Source of the DNA: Mortierella sp. BCC40632
Taxonomy: Eukaryota > Mortierellomycota > Mortierellomycetes > Mortierellales > Mortierellaceae
Assembly: GCA_011634665.1 (NCBI GenBank)
Contig: WAEK01000002.1
Span: forward strand, 1,762,001 to 1,826,000
Direction: 5' to 3'
Length of the DNA stretch: 64,000 nucleotides
Below the pieces are notes generated by a model that saw only the letters and a list, made by a program, of their open reading frames with translations, had not been told where the DNA came from and ran no database searches. Below are positions 1-9,720 of this stretch, piece after piece. The position numbers were made by a program, and so were the translations under genes. Position 1 is the first letter of the stretch, and every line of letters starts with the position of its first letter.

Positions 1-969
1 GGGTCAACATCTTTATCGCCCGCAAGGTTCTTAATCACCTTTCCTAGTCTACAATCACGCAGCGTCTCCAAGTCAAAAGGAAGAGTCTTCAAAATTCGGA
101 TTGTCTTGGAGAGCATCTCAGTGCTGTTCTCGCTGCCAGGGTCTTTTCTTGCCTCGAGAATCCACGATCTAAAAATGAGTGGTCCTCTGGATGTTGCAAA
201 CCTGATCATTCGAAAGATGGGAAGAAAGAAAGACAAATTAGAGATCAGTGCCACAGATGGAGACACTTCACGATAGGGCCGAGAAGGGGCAAAAAGACTC
301 ACCGTTGAAGGATTGGCTGTGACTTGGTCGAGATCAAGGCATTAAGAATGTACTTTCGACCACCAAAATCATCACTGGCTGTCATCAATTCAACAATTTG
401 CTTGATATCCTCTGATTTAGTGATGGATCCTCCTCGGAGAAGAGGCAATATTTTTTGTGCAATTCCACTTGCTTTCAGCTATTTATCCAGGCGAATTAAA
501 ACCAAACAAGTTAAAGATCAGATCGGTTGATGCCAAGAGAACAGATCGGTCCAGTAATACACTCAAAGATAAACTTTCTATTTACCTTTAGAGGAGGTGG
601 TCGGACAGGGGGTGCCTCAACAGCTGGTTTCGTTGGCTCTTCCTTTGCGTTGCGAAGCAAAGGAATCTCGATAACTACCTTTGGTAAATCCTCTCTGAGT
701 CCACGAATGGGGCTCATCTCTGGAGTAGACTTTGTTGGTGACTCTTTGGAAACACGAACATTAATTGGGGTTATTTCTTGAGTGAATTTTGTAGGGAGTT
801 CCTTGGGTGAATCCTTGGTGACGCGAGCAAGTTGAATTTCAATCACTGGCTTCTTTGATCTCGTCACATCTTCCTTGGGCATGCCTTCAGTGTTTGGAGG
901 CATTGTAGTCAGACTTTTCAATAGTTCTTTCAAACTTTCCGTTCTATTTATCCACAAAAGGAATAGGAA

Positions 970-1015
<46 letters not shown>

Positions 1016-1735
1016 TATCAGTCTCCTTTCACAAGACTTGCCTTGCTGACACCGCAGCAATTAAAGCGCAAGGTATTCTGTTTTGTGAGGTCCACATACG
1101 TTACTACGCCTCGACCGGCAGATTTGTTTTCTAGATAAAAAGAGGTGCGGGGAGTGTGTATTCCAAGTAAATAAGCTGTCCTTCTCTTCCACTCTCTCTT
1201 TTCTTTCTTTTTATCTTTTTCTTTTTCTTTTATAAATCTTGAGTGCTGCAAACACCAACCTAGATTCCCAGTGTGCACAATATCCTCCATAGAAGCACTA
1301 GCATCGATCGCTAATTGAGGATCTTGCAAGTCAGCTTCCACCGACCCATGTTTCTCCATTTTTTCTTTTGCTTCCAGAGCAGCTTTTGTTCTCCTGCGAG
1401 AGAACCAATTGGAGACCTGAAGTAGAAATCCGGGGGGGAGAAGAAGAAAAAAAAAAGGGTTGGTCTTGTCAGTTATGTCTACGCACTTTGAGGGGCACAG
1501 ACCCATATGTTTCCTCCAATGTTTCTAGGTCGCCCATCTCTTGAAGGAAAAGAATAAAAAAAAAAAAAGACCTCTAAACTGTACCTGAACAGGTGTGCTG
1601 CCAATCAAGACCGAGAGTTGGTTTTTGACCGGTTTGCTTGGGTACTGGTCCACTTCAAACACCTTTTCAAGAATGTTGTTGTGCTGATCTGTGAACGTGA
1701 AGCGATTCTTTTGTCCTTCGGCTGGAGTATTTTCA
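1..1735 (-). CDS. Homeodomain plus TFIIS N-terminal (LW) domain protein, 3' end missing
   Basis: Probable nuclear regulator of transcription, recognised from two domains. The homeodomain is split by an intron (1417-1584, GTACAG...TTCAG). The part before it (about 1720-1585) reads KNRFTFTDQHNNILEKV and on to STPVQ; the part after it starts VSNWFSRRRTKAALEAKEK, the recognition helix. Further downstream, exons 586-943, 303-478 and 1-201 (introns 479-585 and 202-302) encode a charged linker and then a TFIIS-N/LW helical bundle with LLRGG, FGGRKYILNALISTK, GPLIFRSWILEARK and LRDCRLGKVIKNLA. Phases join cleanly across these three exons. The join between the exon starting at 1416 and the one starting at 943 is unresolved and lies around the poly-A run at 974-1012. 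The true start is unclear; a candidate ATG is at 2008 (MLHSNQLTDTP), but its donor phase does not fit the homeodomain exon. The same domain pair is known from plant LUMINIDEPENDENS. The gene continues past base 1. Confidence 0.7.
974..1012. repeat. poly-A run, 39 nt
   Basis: Uninterrupted A tract inside the homeodomain gene. On the gene strand it is poly-T lying shortly upstream of an AAATAG acceptor, so it probably serves as an extreme polypyrimidine tract. Confidence 0.9.
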
Positions 1736-2008
1736 TACACCAATGCCGCGGACCAAATAAAGAAAAGAAAGCGCGACAGACGCAACAAGATACAGAAACA
1801 AGACATCCCACATCCCAAAGACAGGAGTGTCAAGAAGAAGGACCAATATGAAGATTTTGTCCAGAAAACACGACGCATGCAGTCCCAGGTCGCACATAAA
1901 AATAAAATAATAAAAAATAGTGACAAGAGAAATAATATATAAAAGAAAAATAGCAGAGCACCGTTGAGAAGAAGTAGGTGTGTCAGTCAGTTGATTGGAA
2001 TGCAACAT

Positions 2009-2439
2009 TTTGAAGTATGGCTCTATGGCGGTCACGTTTTGTCAGATTATCCGGCGGCTATCTATTTCCCCACACACGCTCTCTCTTTTTCATTTCTCTT
2101 CCCTCTTTTCTCTTTTATACACAGGTTTTTTGAGAAGCCAAAATGTGCCTCCTCCTGTGGAAGAAAGGGAATAAAAAAAATAAAAAAAAAAAGGATCGGG
2201 TCGCATGGATTTGCATGGGAGGGGAGAAGGGGAATGTAAAAATAGGCCCCGCCAAAAAGAGAGAGAGAGAAAGAAAGAAAAAGTGGCTCCACTCTCATGG
2301 CAACCATTTTTCTTCCTTTTACCTCATCTATGCCATCACGAGCACAGCGCCATAGCCACACAGGTGGAAGACGTTGAACCCAGATGACATATCTGGCACA
2401 AGGTCAGGTGGTTGTTGGTTAGACCCGAGAGGGTTCCCC

Positions 2440-2486
<47 letters not shown>

Positions 2487-2654
2487 CTTAGTTCAAGCTA
2501 AAGCGAGAAATGCGAAATAAAAAAAAAAATCCCCCCTTATCCAGCCATCGCTCTCTCTCCTTCCTTTTCTTTTTCCCTTTTTTTTGTTCTTTTTTTTCTT
2601 TCTTCCTTTTTCATCCAGGCATCTTATTTGGGATTATCAAAAAAAAGATCCCAG
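2009..2654. other. Intergenic stretch with inverted T/A homopolymer
   Basis: No supported gene. It holds A-rich patches (2170-2190, 2513-2530), T-rich patches and the T16-A29 block at 2440-2484. It should contain the promoter of the homeodomain gene (minus) and the 3' end of the acidic low-complexity gene (minus). Confidence 0.6.
2440..2484. repeat. T16-A29 homopolymer inversion
   Basis: Sixteen T directly followed by 29 A with no spacer, a perfect hairpin-capable or nucleosome-excluding block. Similar but smaller T-to-A switches occur at about 9953-9982. Confidence 0.85.
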
Positions 2655-2898
2655 TCAGAAAGCTGCACAAAACCATTTCGAGAAAAAAGGGAGTCGGAGA
2701 TGGGGGGACTTGCAGTAAAAAAAAAAAAGAATCACCTCTAATGTTGTATTCTGGCCTAGTGTCGGGCAGAGACGACCCATTTTCGCCTCCAGGAGAGGCG
2801 CTTCTTGACTTTTCCGTGGACAAGAGCATACTACTGTCCCCATTACATGCTTCATCAAGAGAAGCTTCATCACCACCAAGGGTCTTGTCATTATTGTT

Positions 2899-2956
<58 letters not shown>

Positions 2957-3324
2957 GTTGTTGTTAATGCTGTTGTTGTTGTTGTTGTTGTTGTCACTGC
3001 TGTCTCCTCTACTTCTTCGTTCTGTTTTGGACTAATGCCATTCTGTTCAGCAGTAGCTACTGTTGTCTCTTGGTCATCACCAGAGACAGAAGACATGATG
3101 AAAGTTCGCTTGAGGGGGACGGTGGAAGCCATGTCTGAAGATGGCATGACCAGAGCATTATTCTTTGAAGGAATCGAAGAGTCCAGCAACATTTCCTTTT
3201 CCTTTGATTCTAAATTCAAAATACTCTCCTGCTGAGCCGATGTGGGTAGATGAGGGTCAGCAAGAGCATTCACAGGGGGGATCGAGACTGATGATGGCGT
3301 AGATACAGAGACACTATTGATCAT
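2655..3324 (-). CDS. Acidic low-complexity protein with poly-Glu and poly-Thr tracts
   Basis: Not recognised. ATG at 3324 (MINSVSVSTPSSVS) follows a long CT-rich leader on the coding strand (3330-3480), as in other genes here. The open frame carries a Ser/Thr-rich start, a Lys/Glu-rich segment, a Thr run and then about 22 consecutive Glu (2902-2950, GAA/GAG repeats), then Asn and a Ser-rich tail. A 73-nt intron (2663-2735, donor GTGATT, acceptor TGCAG) fits phase 1 and ends the protein after a further Ala-Phe, giving 198 aa. Without splicing the frame continues to 2611. No domain is visible. The repeat tracts could drift in frame, so this may be a rapidly evolving gene or a chance frame with a real promoter. 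Confidence 0.4.
2902..2990. repeat. (CTT/CTC)n followed by (GTT)n trinucleotide repeats
   Basis: In-frame trinucleotide expansions that encode the poly-Glu and poly-Thr tracts of the minus-strand acidic protein. Confidence 0.8.
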
Positions 3325-4105
3325 GAAAAGAGATGGGGAATAGGGATGAAAAGGGGTGGGGTAAGGAGAAGTGAAGTGGAATGGAGGGGAAGAAAGACAA
3401 AAAAAAAAAAAAAAAAAAAAAGAGAAAAGAGAGTAAGAGTGAGAGTGAGGAAGAAAAGAATGAAAGGAGAGGAGAGAAGAAAAGCAAGAAGTGAGCAGTG
3501 ATGGCTGTTTTCGGATAAAATCGGGGTGCAATTTCAACCAAGTAGTCGATCAATTTCGTGATCCCATCCTTTTTTTCTGTCTCTCGTGACCAAATGAAAA
3601 AGGTGGCAGCCAGAGCAGAGCCTACTGGATCAGATCCCACCTCTACGGCACGTCTACGGCATTGCCCCTTTCCTCTTCCTTGTTCCTTTTCCCTCCTCCT
3701 CTTCCTCCTCCAACTTTTGATACACAAGAGAATGATTTGCTTCGATGGTTCAGCGAAAAGAACACGACTGATCAGCTTCGCCCAAAACAGGCAAATGTTT
3801 CCTGTAAGGAGGAAACGGGATCGCCCTATTGCTACAATCCTAAATTGCCCCCTTCCCCTCCTTTCCCACGTCGGTCTCCAAAGAGAGCACTGCCAACGAG
3901 TCGTCGGCTCTTGACGAATGCTGTGTATCTTGGCGGTATTTTTGGAGTTTGGTGAGACGATGGTGGAGCCGCGAGGCTTACCTTTTTTCTTTTGTGCTTC
4001 TCCTTGCTGCTCGTCTCTTGCACTTTGGATAAATAATGTAGTGCAGTGTCCCTTTCAGAAATCTTTATTCCAAAATGACCCAGAAAAAAAAAAGAGAAAG
4101 TATAT

Positions 4106-5369
4106 TCATGTTGGGACGACTGGCTTCTTCTTTTTGCTACTGGTTACGTTTGCAGAACTACTACTACCTGCCTTTGAACTCGACGGAGGAGTTGTTGTTG
4201 CCGTCGGGGTCCCCCCAACTGGCACCACCGCCATCTTTTTCTTGCGTCGAACTAATCGGACCACCTCGACCGTGCTCGACAAAGAGAGAGTTGCATGAGG
4301 ATCCTCTTGTTCTGCAGAGACTTGTGGGAATCGATCCACCAATTCTGGTCGTGTCCTTATCGGCTCTAATCCTTCATTCGTGTAGTTGCTCGTTACAGAC
4401 GGTGCAGGAGACTCGCCTCGAGACGAAGGCTCTGTGGAAATGGGTTGTATTGCGGGGAGAGGAGAAGGTTGACGTGTAGATAGTCTGGGTGAAGGTACTG
4501 GCGATGAAGACAAGGAATTGACTGGACTATTACTACTCCGTGTCGGTAGTGGTGAGCTTCTCAGTGCGGGCGAGGACGAGGACGAGGTTGAAGTAGTCGT
4601 TGTAATCGGGACGGCTGAAACACTGGACGAACGCCCCAACACTGGTGTCCGTGGTCGCTCCTTGCTCGGTGGTCCCTGACCGACAGGTTGCGTGGTCGAA
4701 TCCGAGATCGTTGGCCCTATCAAAGGAGCAGAAAGGGTAGTTGGGGCAAACAGAGAGGGGGATGAGTTGGACCTGACAGAGGCGACAATGGTCTGGTCAT
4801 AGGCTTTTTCCTTTGCCCTTGTCGCCTGAAGTCGAGCTTCCTGTTTCTCGCGTCCTGAAACGACGAGCTCGGCTCTTTTTTTAATCTTTTTGGATTGAAT
4901 CGTTGTGGCATTGATGGTGTTCCTGATTGCTGTCAGCTTAGCAATGTAATGCGGTAGTCGCGCAAACTATTCTTCCATCAATGTTTTACGAATATTAGTG
5001 TCGCCAGAAGGTTTCTTTTTTTGCCTTTGAGTGAAATGAATGGTGCACACTCTTCTTTTTCGTTCTACTCTCATGTACCGTATCATGGATCTTGTCAAAC
5101 TCGGCTTGCGACAATCCAAGTTCGGTTGTGAGCTCGGCTACATGTCCATGCAGAAATGCCTGGCCCTGGCTTTTCAGAAAAGAGTCAGAAGCGAATTAGT
5201 TGACTCGTTTGACACAATGCATGCATCCGCGGAGCTTGTGTTTCCTTTCTCCATTGAATGATGGTAGAGCACCTTACCCCAGATCTCTCAACTGTCTCTC
5301 GACGACGTTGACCAGAGGCTCAAGTCGTTCTAGCAACACCTGATTGAGAGGTTCCACCTGGTCATCCAT
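4106..5369 (-). CDS. Snapin-like BLOC-1 subunit with long disordered tail
   Basis: Likely subunit of BLOC-1, a coiled-coil complex acting on endosome and vacuole/lysosome traffic. Three exons (5278-5369, 5079-5169, 4106-4966) join in phase through 108- and 112-nt introns to 347 aa. The first 100 residues align by eye along human SNAPIN: LLERLEPLVNVVERQL, a short Q-containing turn, AELTTELGLSQAEFD, then LPHYIAKLTAIRNTINATTIQ and a KKIKKRAELVVSGREKQ coiled coil. After about residue 110 the protein is Ser/Pro/Thr-rich and basic at the end (KKKKPVVPT). That tail of some 230 aa is not found in animal snapin, which is about 136 aa. Starts after a GAA-rich leader. Another short coiled-coil protein remains possible. 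Confidence 0.65.
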
Positions 5370-5773
5370 GGAAGAAGAAGACGAAGAAGAAGAAGAAAAA
5401 GAAGAGGAAAAGAGAAAAAACAAGGCCCAATTGTCAAAGCAAGAGAGGTTTTTTATGGTGGTAAGAAATCTATATGAGGGGTGAAAAGGGATGATTGAGA
5501 GCGCCACTGGGCTTCGTTTTTAGTGCTTTTTTTTTTTTTTGTTCCGCCATGACTGGCACATGGTGTGATGCAATCTCCAATATACAGAGTATAAGTTTTT
5601 CTCGTTCCTACAAATCGGGTCTAAGCGAAGATAAAAAAAGAAAGAAAAGAAAAAAAAAAAAAAAAAAAAAAAAAAAGAAAGGGTCCCAAAGGTGGGTCAT
5701 TCGCTTAAGAGATATAGAGTTTTTAGACGTGTTGGCTTTTTCTTTCTTTTTTTTTTTTTTTTTTCTTTTCTTT

Positions 5774-8432
5774 TTAGCGCTTGAGGTTCTTGGCCTGCTC
5801 TGGGTAGTTTCTTGCAAAGATAAGCTGTGAGTACGCAGCCTCACGGAATCCAATCGCGCTCGTCAACTCGGTCTCGGTCCTGGCCATGTCAATCGACTTG
5901 TCAAAGTATTCCATCGCGCTCTCAATCTTGCCCTGTTGCAAGCACAACTGTCCCAGAGTCGCAATAGCAACATCACACTCGGGATCGGCTACAGGTACCA
6001 AAAAAAAAAAAAAAAAAAAAAAAGGTCAGAACTCACTCAAAATCAAAAATAAGATCCTCATTGATTCCCACAGATCCGTTCAATTACCATCCAGCGACTG
6101 GAGGCAGAGTCTCTCAGCTCCAGCTGGATCCTGCTTCCACTGGAACATCAAGAGAGCCTTGTTGATGTATGGCAGAGGGTTCGAGGGCTTCAGCTTGATG
6201 GCCTTGTCGAATCGCTCGTAGGCCTTGTCGAACTGCTGCTGATCCAACAACAACTCGCCATAGTAGTTGTTCACTTCACCCGAGTCTGGGAAATCCTTGA
6301 GCGCCTTCTTGAAGATCTCCATTGCCTGCTCAATGTTGCCGAGCTTGTACTGAGAAACACCATGCTGGATGTGGGAGAAGACAAAAGTGGGTTCCAGCTC
6401 AATGGATATAAGATAGTCCTTTGATGCGCTCTCATGATCTTGGGTGATAAAGTAGACCTGACCGCTGTAAAGTCGAACAAACAGGATGAATTTGGTTAGC
6501 AAGAGTAGAGACACCGAGGCCATCATTTCTTTCTTTCTTCTGGCTCCAGAATGAAAAAAAAAAGACAATTAACGTACCGGTGGTAGTAGATGTTGGGGTC
6601 ATTGGGGTCAATGGAGAGGGCAGTGTCAAACTCCTGGAAGGTCCTGGTAGCGTCGGCTAATCGAGAACGAATGTATTTTCATTAGTGCTGTGTTAATGGC
6701 TAGGAGATTATGCAGGACAAACTCATTTATAAAAAGAAAGAAGACAAGAGATGAAAAAAGAAGGGTTAAACATACCTTGCTCCATAAAGACGCTGCCACG
6801 CTTGATATAAGTCTGGACGTACTTGGGGTCAAGCTCGATGGCCTTGTCAAAGTCGACAAGGGCCTTCTTGGCATCACCCATCAAGAAAACAAAGGTTCCA
6901 CGCATGTTGAGCGCCTTGGCCATGTGGGTGGTGTCGAGTTCGATGGCCTTGTTGTAGCAAACCATAGCTTCCTTGTACTGTCTCTGTCCCAAGTAGTACT
7001 CTGCAAGCATGAACTGTGCGTCACCGGTCTCTTCATCCTCAGGCTTCGTCTCAGGAACAGGAACCTTTCTGAAAGAATCCAAGTAGGCTGACATAAATGA
7101 CTTGGATGGAAGACGCTCCTCACGGTTCTTCAAGATATCCTTAGCCCTCTCGTCCGAGACCTTCTTCAAGTTGCGCTCCATCGACGACGCAAAGGACTCA
7201 TTCTTGAATCCATCGAGAATGCAAAGAGCAGTAAAGTCGTGCATAGCCTCCTGGTGCTTGCCAGTGTTCTCGTAGGCATGGGCACGTCTTCCAAGTGCCT
7301 AGAGAGTAGAAGGATGTGTCATTGTAAACGCGAAGGCTCATTAGTTTCTTTTTTTCTTCCATTGGATCAAGCAAGCGGTTCTTGTTGCCTTTTGCGTCCA
7401 TAGAGAATTAAATATCCATACCTTGACATAGGTGGGGTTCATCTTCAAGGCCAGAGTTGTATCCTCGATAACCTTTTCGAACTTTCCGATGATCGAGTAG
7501 CATGCAGCACGGTTGCTGTAATACACTGGGTCGGGATTGAAAGCGATCGCCTGCGAATAAAGTCGGATCGCCTCTTCCCACTTCTTGGCCGAGTACTGAT
7601 GGTTGCCGCGCGTCTTCAAGGTGTTGGCGTGCTCAATTCGTTTCTGAATAAAACAAAGAAAAGGAATCCCATGTGTTTAGGTGAGTTTGAGCGATTCACA
7701 CCTGGAAAAAAGAGAAAAAAAGAAAATAAAAAGGACTCTTTCATAGCTCTCCACAGCCGAGTCATCGTCCCCAAGCTACCTTTTCTGACAGAGTGGCGAT
7801 TGTCTCTGCGCTCATGCTTTCCACATCCTCGTCAGACTCCTTGGCCGAATCCTTGGCCGAATCCTTAGCCTTATCCGAAGACGAAGAAGCGGCTGCGATG
7901 TTGGTAATAGATAAGAAGTGAACACAGACAGATACAAGAAAGAGGTCTCCTGTCAGAACAGCTGCTTATTTTTTTTTCCCAGACGGGAAGGATCCTTCTC
8001 TTCTGCTGTTCATATCACTCACTCCCCTTCCCCCTTCGCCCTTTTACATGGGCAAAGCCGCATGGCAAAAGTGCAGGGACAAAAAAGAGTCGGGGAGGAA
8101 GAAGTGGAATAGAAAATAATAATGAAACTAATAAAAAAGAAAAAAAGTGGATCCTAACCTGACTCTTCAGCTACGGCAGAGTCCTTGTTGGCAGCCGACT
8201 TTTTCTTGTTCTTCTTCTTCTTGCTCTTTGACTTGGAGGTCTTTGGCTCTTCGGGTGTAGCGGGAGACCGCGTGAGATAGTAAATACCCGCGCCGGCAAG
8301 AAGCGAGACCGAGGCAACGGCCGCATAGAACTTCCAATCCTTGTCCTGGACGAATTTCTGAAGAGCATTCGGGCCATTGGAAACAGGGACAGGCGCAGGG
8401 GCCTTGGGTGGGAGAACTGGGGCTGATGACAT
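5774..8432 (-). CDS. TOM70: Tom70 mitochondrial import receptor
   Basis: Outer-membrane receptor that takes Hsp70/Hsp90-bound preproteins (carriers especially) and hands them to the TOM channel. Seven exons (8159-8432, 7780-7892, 7422-7643, 6776-7298, 6578-6656, 6088-6464, 5774-5988), all phases consistent, give 600 aa, the usual Tom70 length. A Pro-rich N-terminus is followed by one membrane anchor (FYAAVASVSLLAGAGIYYL, about residues 35-55), a Lys/Ser-rich linker, and TPR repeats. The first TPR block contains SNRAACY, the Hsp-tail clamp region; later repeats include KALNMRGTFVFLMGDAKKA and ELDPKYVQTYIKRGSVFMEQ. It ends with NLKR. It is divergent from the NDUFA5 gene, another mitochondrial gene, with 313 nt between start codons. 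Confidence 0.93.
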
Positions 8433-8745
8433 TATGGTAGGATGTGGAGGCGGGGGGGAGGAGAAAGGAGCCGAGGGTCGGAGGAGAAGGAGTGAAATGA
8501 CACGAGGGAAACGGACGGAGAGGATCAATGCAACCCGGCCGGCTTTTGGACTGGGTGGCGAAAAAAGGAAGAAAACAGCAGGCAGGGGATACGTCGCGCA
8601 GCTCATACGATCCGGAACCCTTCCTTGACGTTGCTCCTCCGGCAGTCCAGCCTGCGAACCTTCATAGGCTCGGAGGTTCACTGCCGGACATTTCGATTTC
8701 CTCTTGTCACCTCACTTCGGCTTTTACTCCACCTCCGATCCAGCC
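8433..8745. promoter_or_regulatory. Divergent promoter TOM70 / NDUFA5
   Basis: 313 nt separate the two start codons of oppositely oriented nuclear genes for mitochondrial proteins. The sequence is comparatively GC-rich and lacks long homopolymers, unlike most intergenic DNA here. A shared promoter is inferred. Confidence 0.55.
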
Positions 8746-9533
8746 ATGTTCGCTACTAGACGACTCTTCAGCGCGGTCACTAAGAAGGTATCCGCCTCAT
8801 CTCATCGTCCATTCCACTTGGAGATGTCTAGTGGACAGTGACTCTGGAACATTCTGCTTGGGATCATCGCGCTTTTCTTCTTGGATCCGACCCTTTTGTC
8901 GCCCCTCTTCTACACCAGGACTATGTCGGATGTTTCCTTTCTCTTCATCCCCATCGTGGGCAATGACTTTTTTTCTCCTTATTTATCCCCTAGGAGAAAA
9001 GAACGTGATGATGACTCAAATACAGTTACTAACCTTGCTTCACCACACTCCTTACCCCATTAGACCACCGGCATCTACGGTCTTCCAGTGCACCCCAACC
9101 CTCGCCCCCAGCTTATCTCGCTCTACAAGGATACCCTCAAAACTCTGGATCAAATCCCCGAGCATGCTGTCTATCGTCAGGCCACCGCTGCTATGACAAA
9201 GCACCGTCTCGCCGTTGTCGAGGGAACAGAGGACATTTCAAAGATTGAGGAGACCATTGACGCTGGCCAGATCGAGGAGGTCGTTGTCCAGGCCGTTGAT
9301 GAGCTCAAGCTCGCTGGCAAGATGCTCGAGTGGAAGCCGTAAGTTCCCTTCTTTCTTTCATCTCAAACTAGAGCGACTACGCGCGCATCCACCATTGCTA
9401 TGTCTGACCACTGAAGGAACACTCATTAACATCTCTGGAATTGGATTCTATCCTCCTCTTGAATAGATGGGAGCCATTGGAGACCCCAGCACCAAAAGAT
9501 CAGTGGGTCTACAAGTACAACGAGTACAACTAA
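8746..9533 (+). CDS. NADH:ubiquinone oxidoreductase subunit NDUFA5
   Basis: Accessory subunit of mitochondrial complex I, on the matrix arm. Three exons (8746-8787, 9064-9338, 9467-9533) give 127 aa. The N-terminus MFATRRLFSAVTKK is a basic, acid-free targeting segment. The core matches the ETC complex I conserved region: TTGIYGLPVHPNPRPQL, LYKDTLKTLDQIPEHAVYRQ, then an acidic helix pair. The C-terminus is WEPLETPAPKDQWVYKYNEYN-like, with the conserved W-P dipeptides. The first intron (276 nt) is longer than the local norm and separates the presequence from the domain. Confidence 0.93.
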
Positions 9534-9720
9534 ATGCATCCGATAAATAGATCCAAAGGAGTGGCACGACGAACCAAACGACTATCCCCTTCCCCCCTCA
9601 TTAAAAAAAAGTACACGAGCTTGGAAAACACATTCATACATACCCCACATCCCTTCTCACTCGACCCAAAATGGATTTTTACGAAAAAGAAAAAGAGTGT
9701 GGTGATTATATTCCTTCTTT

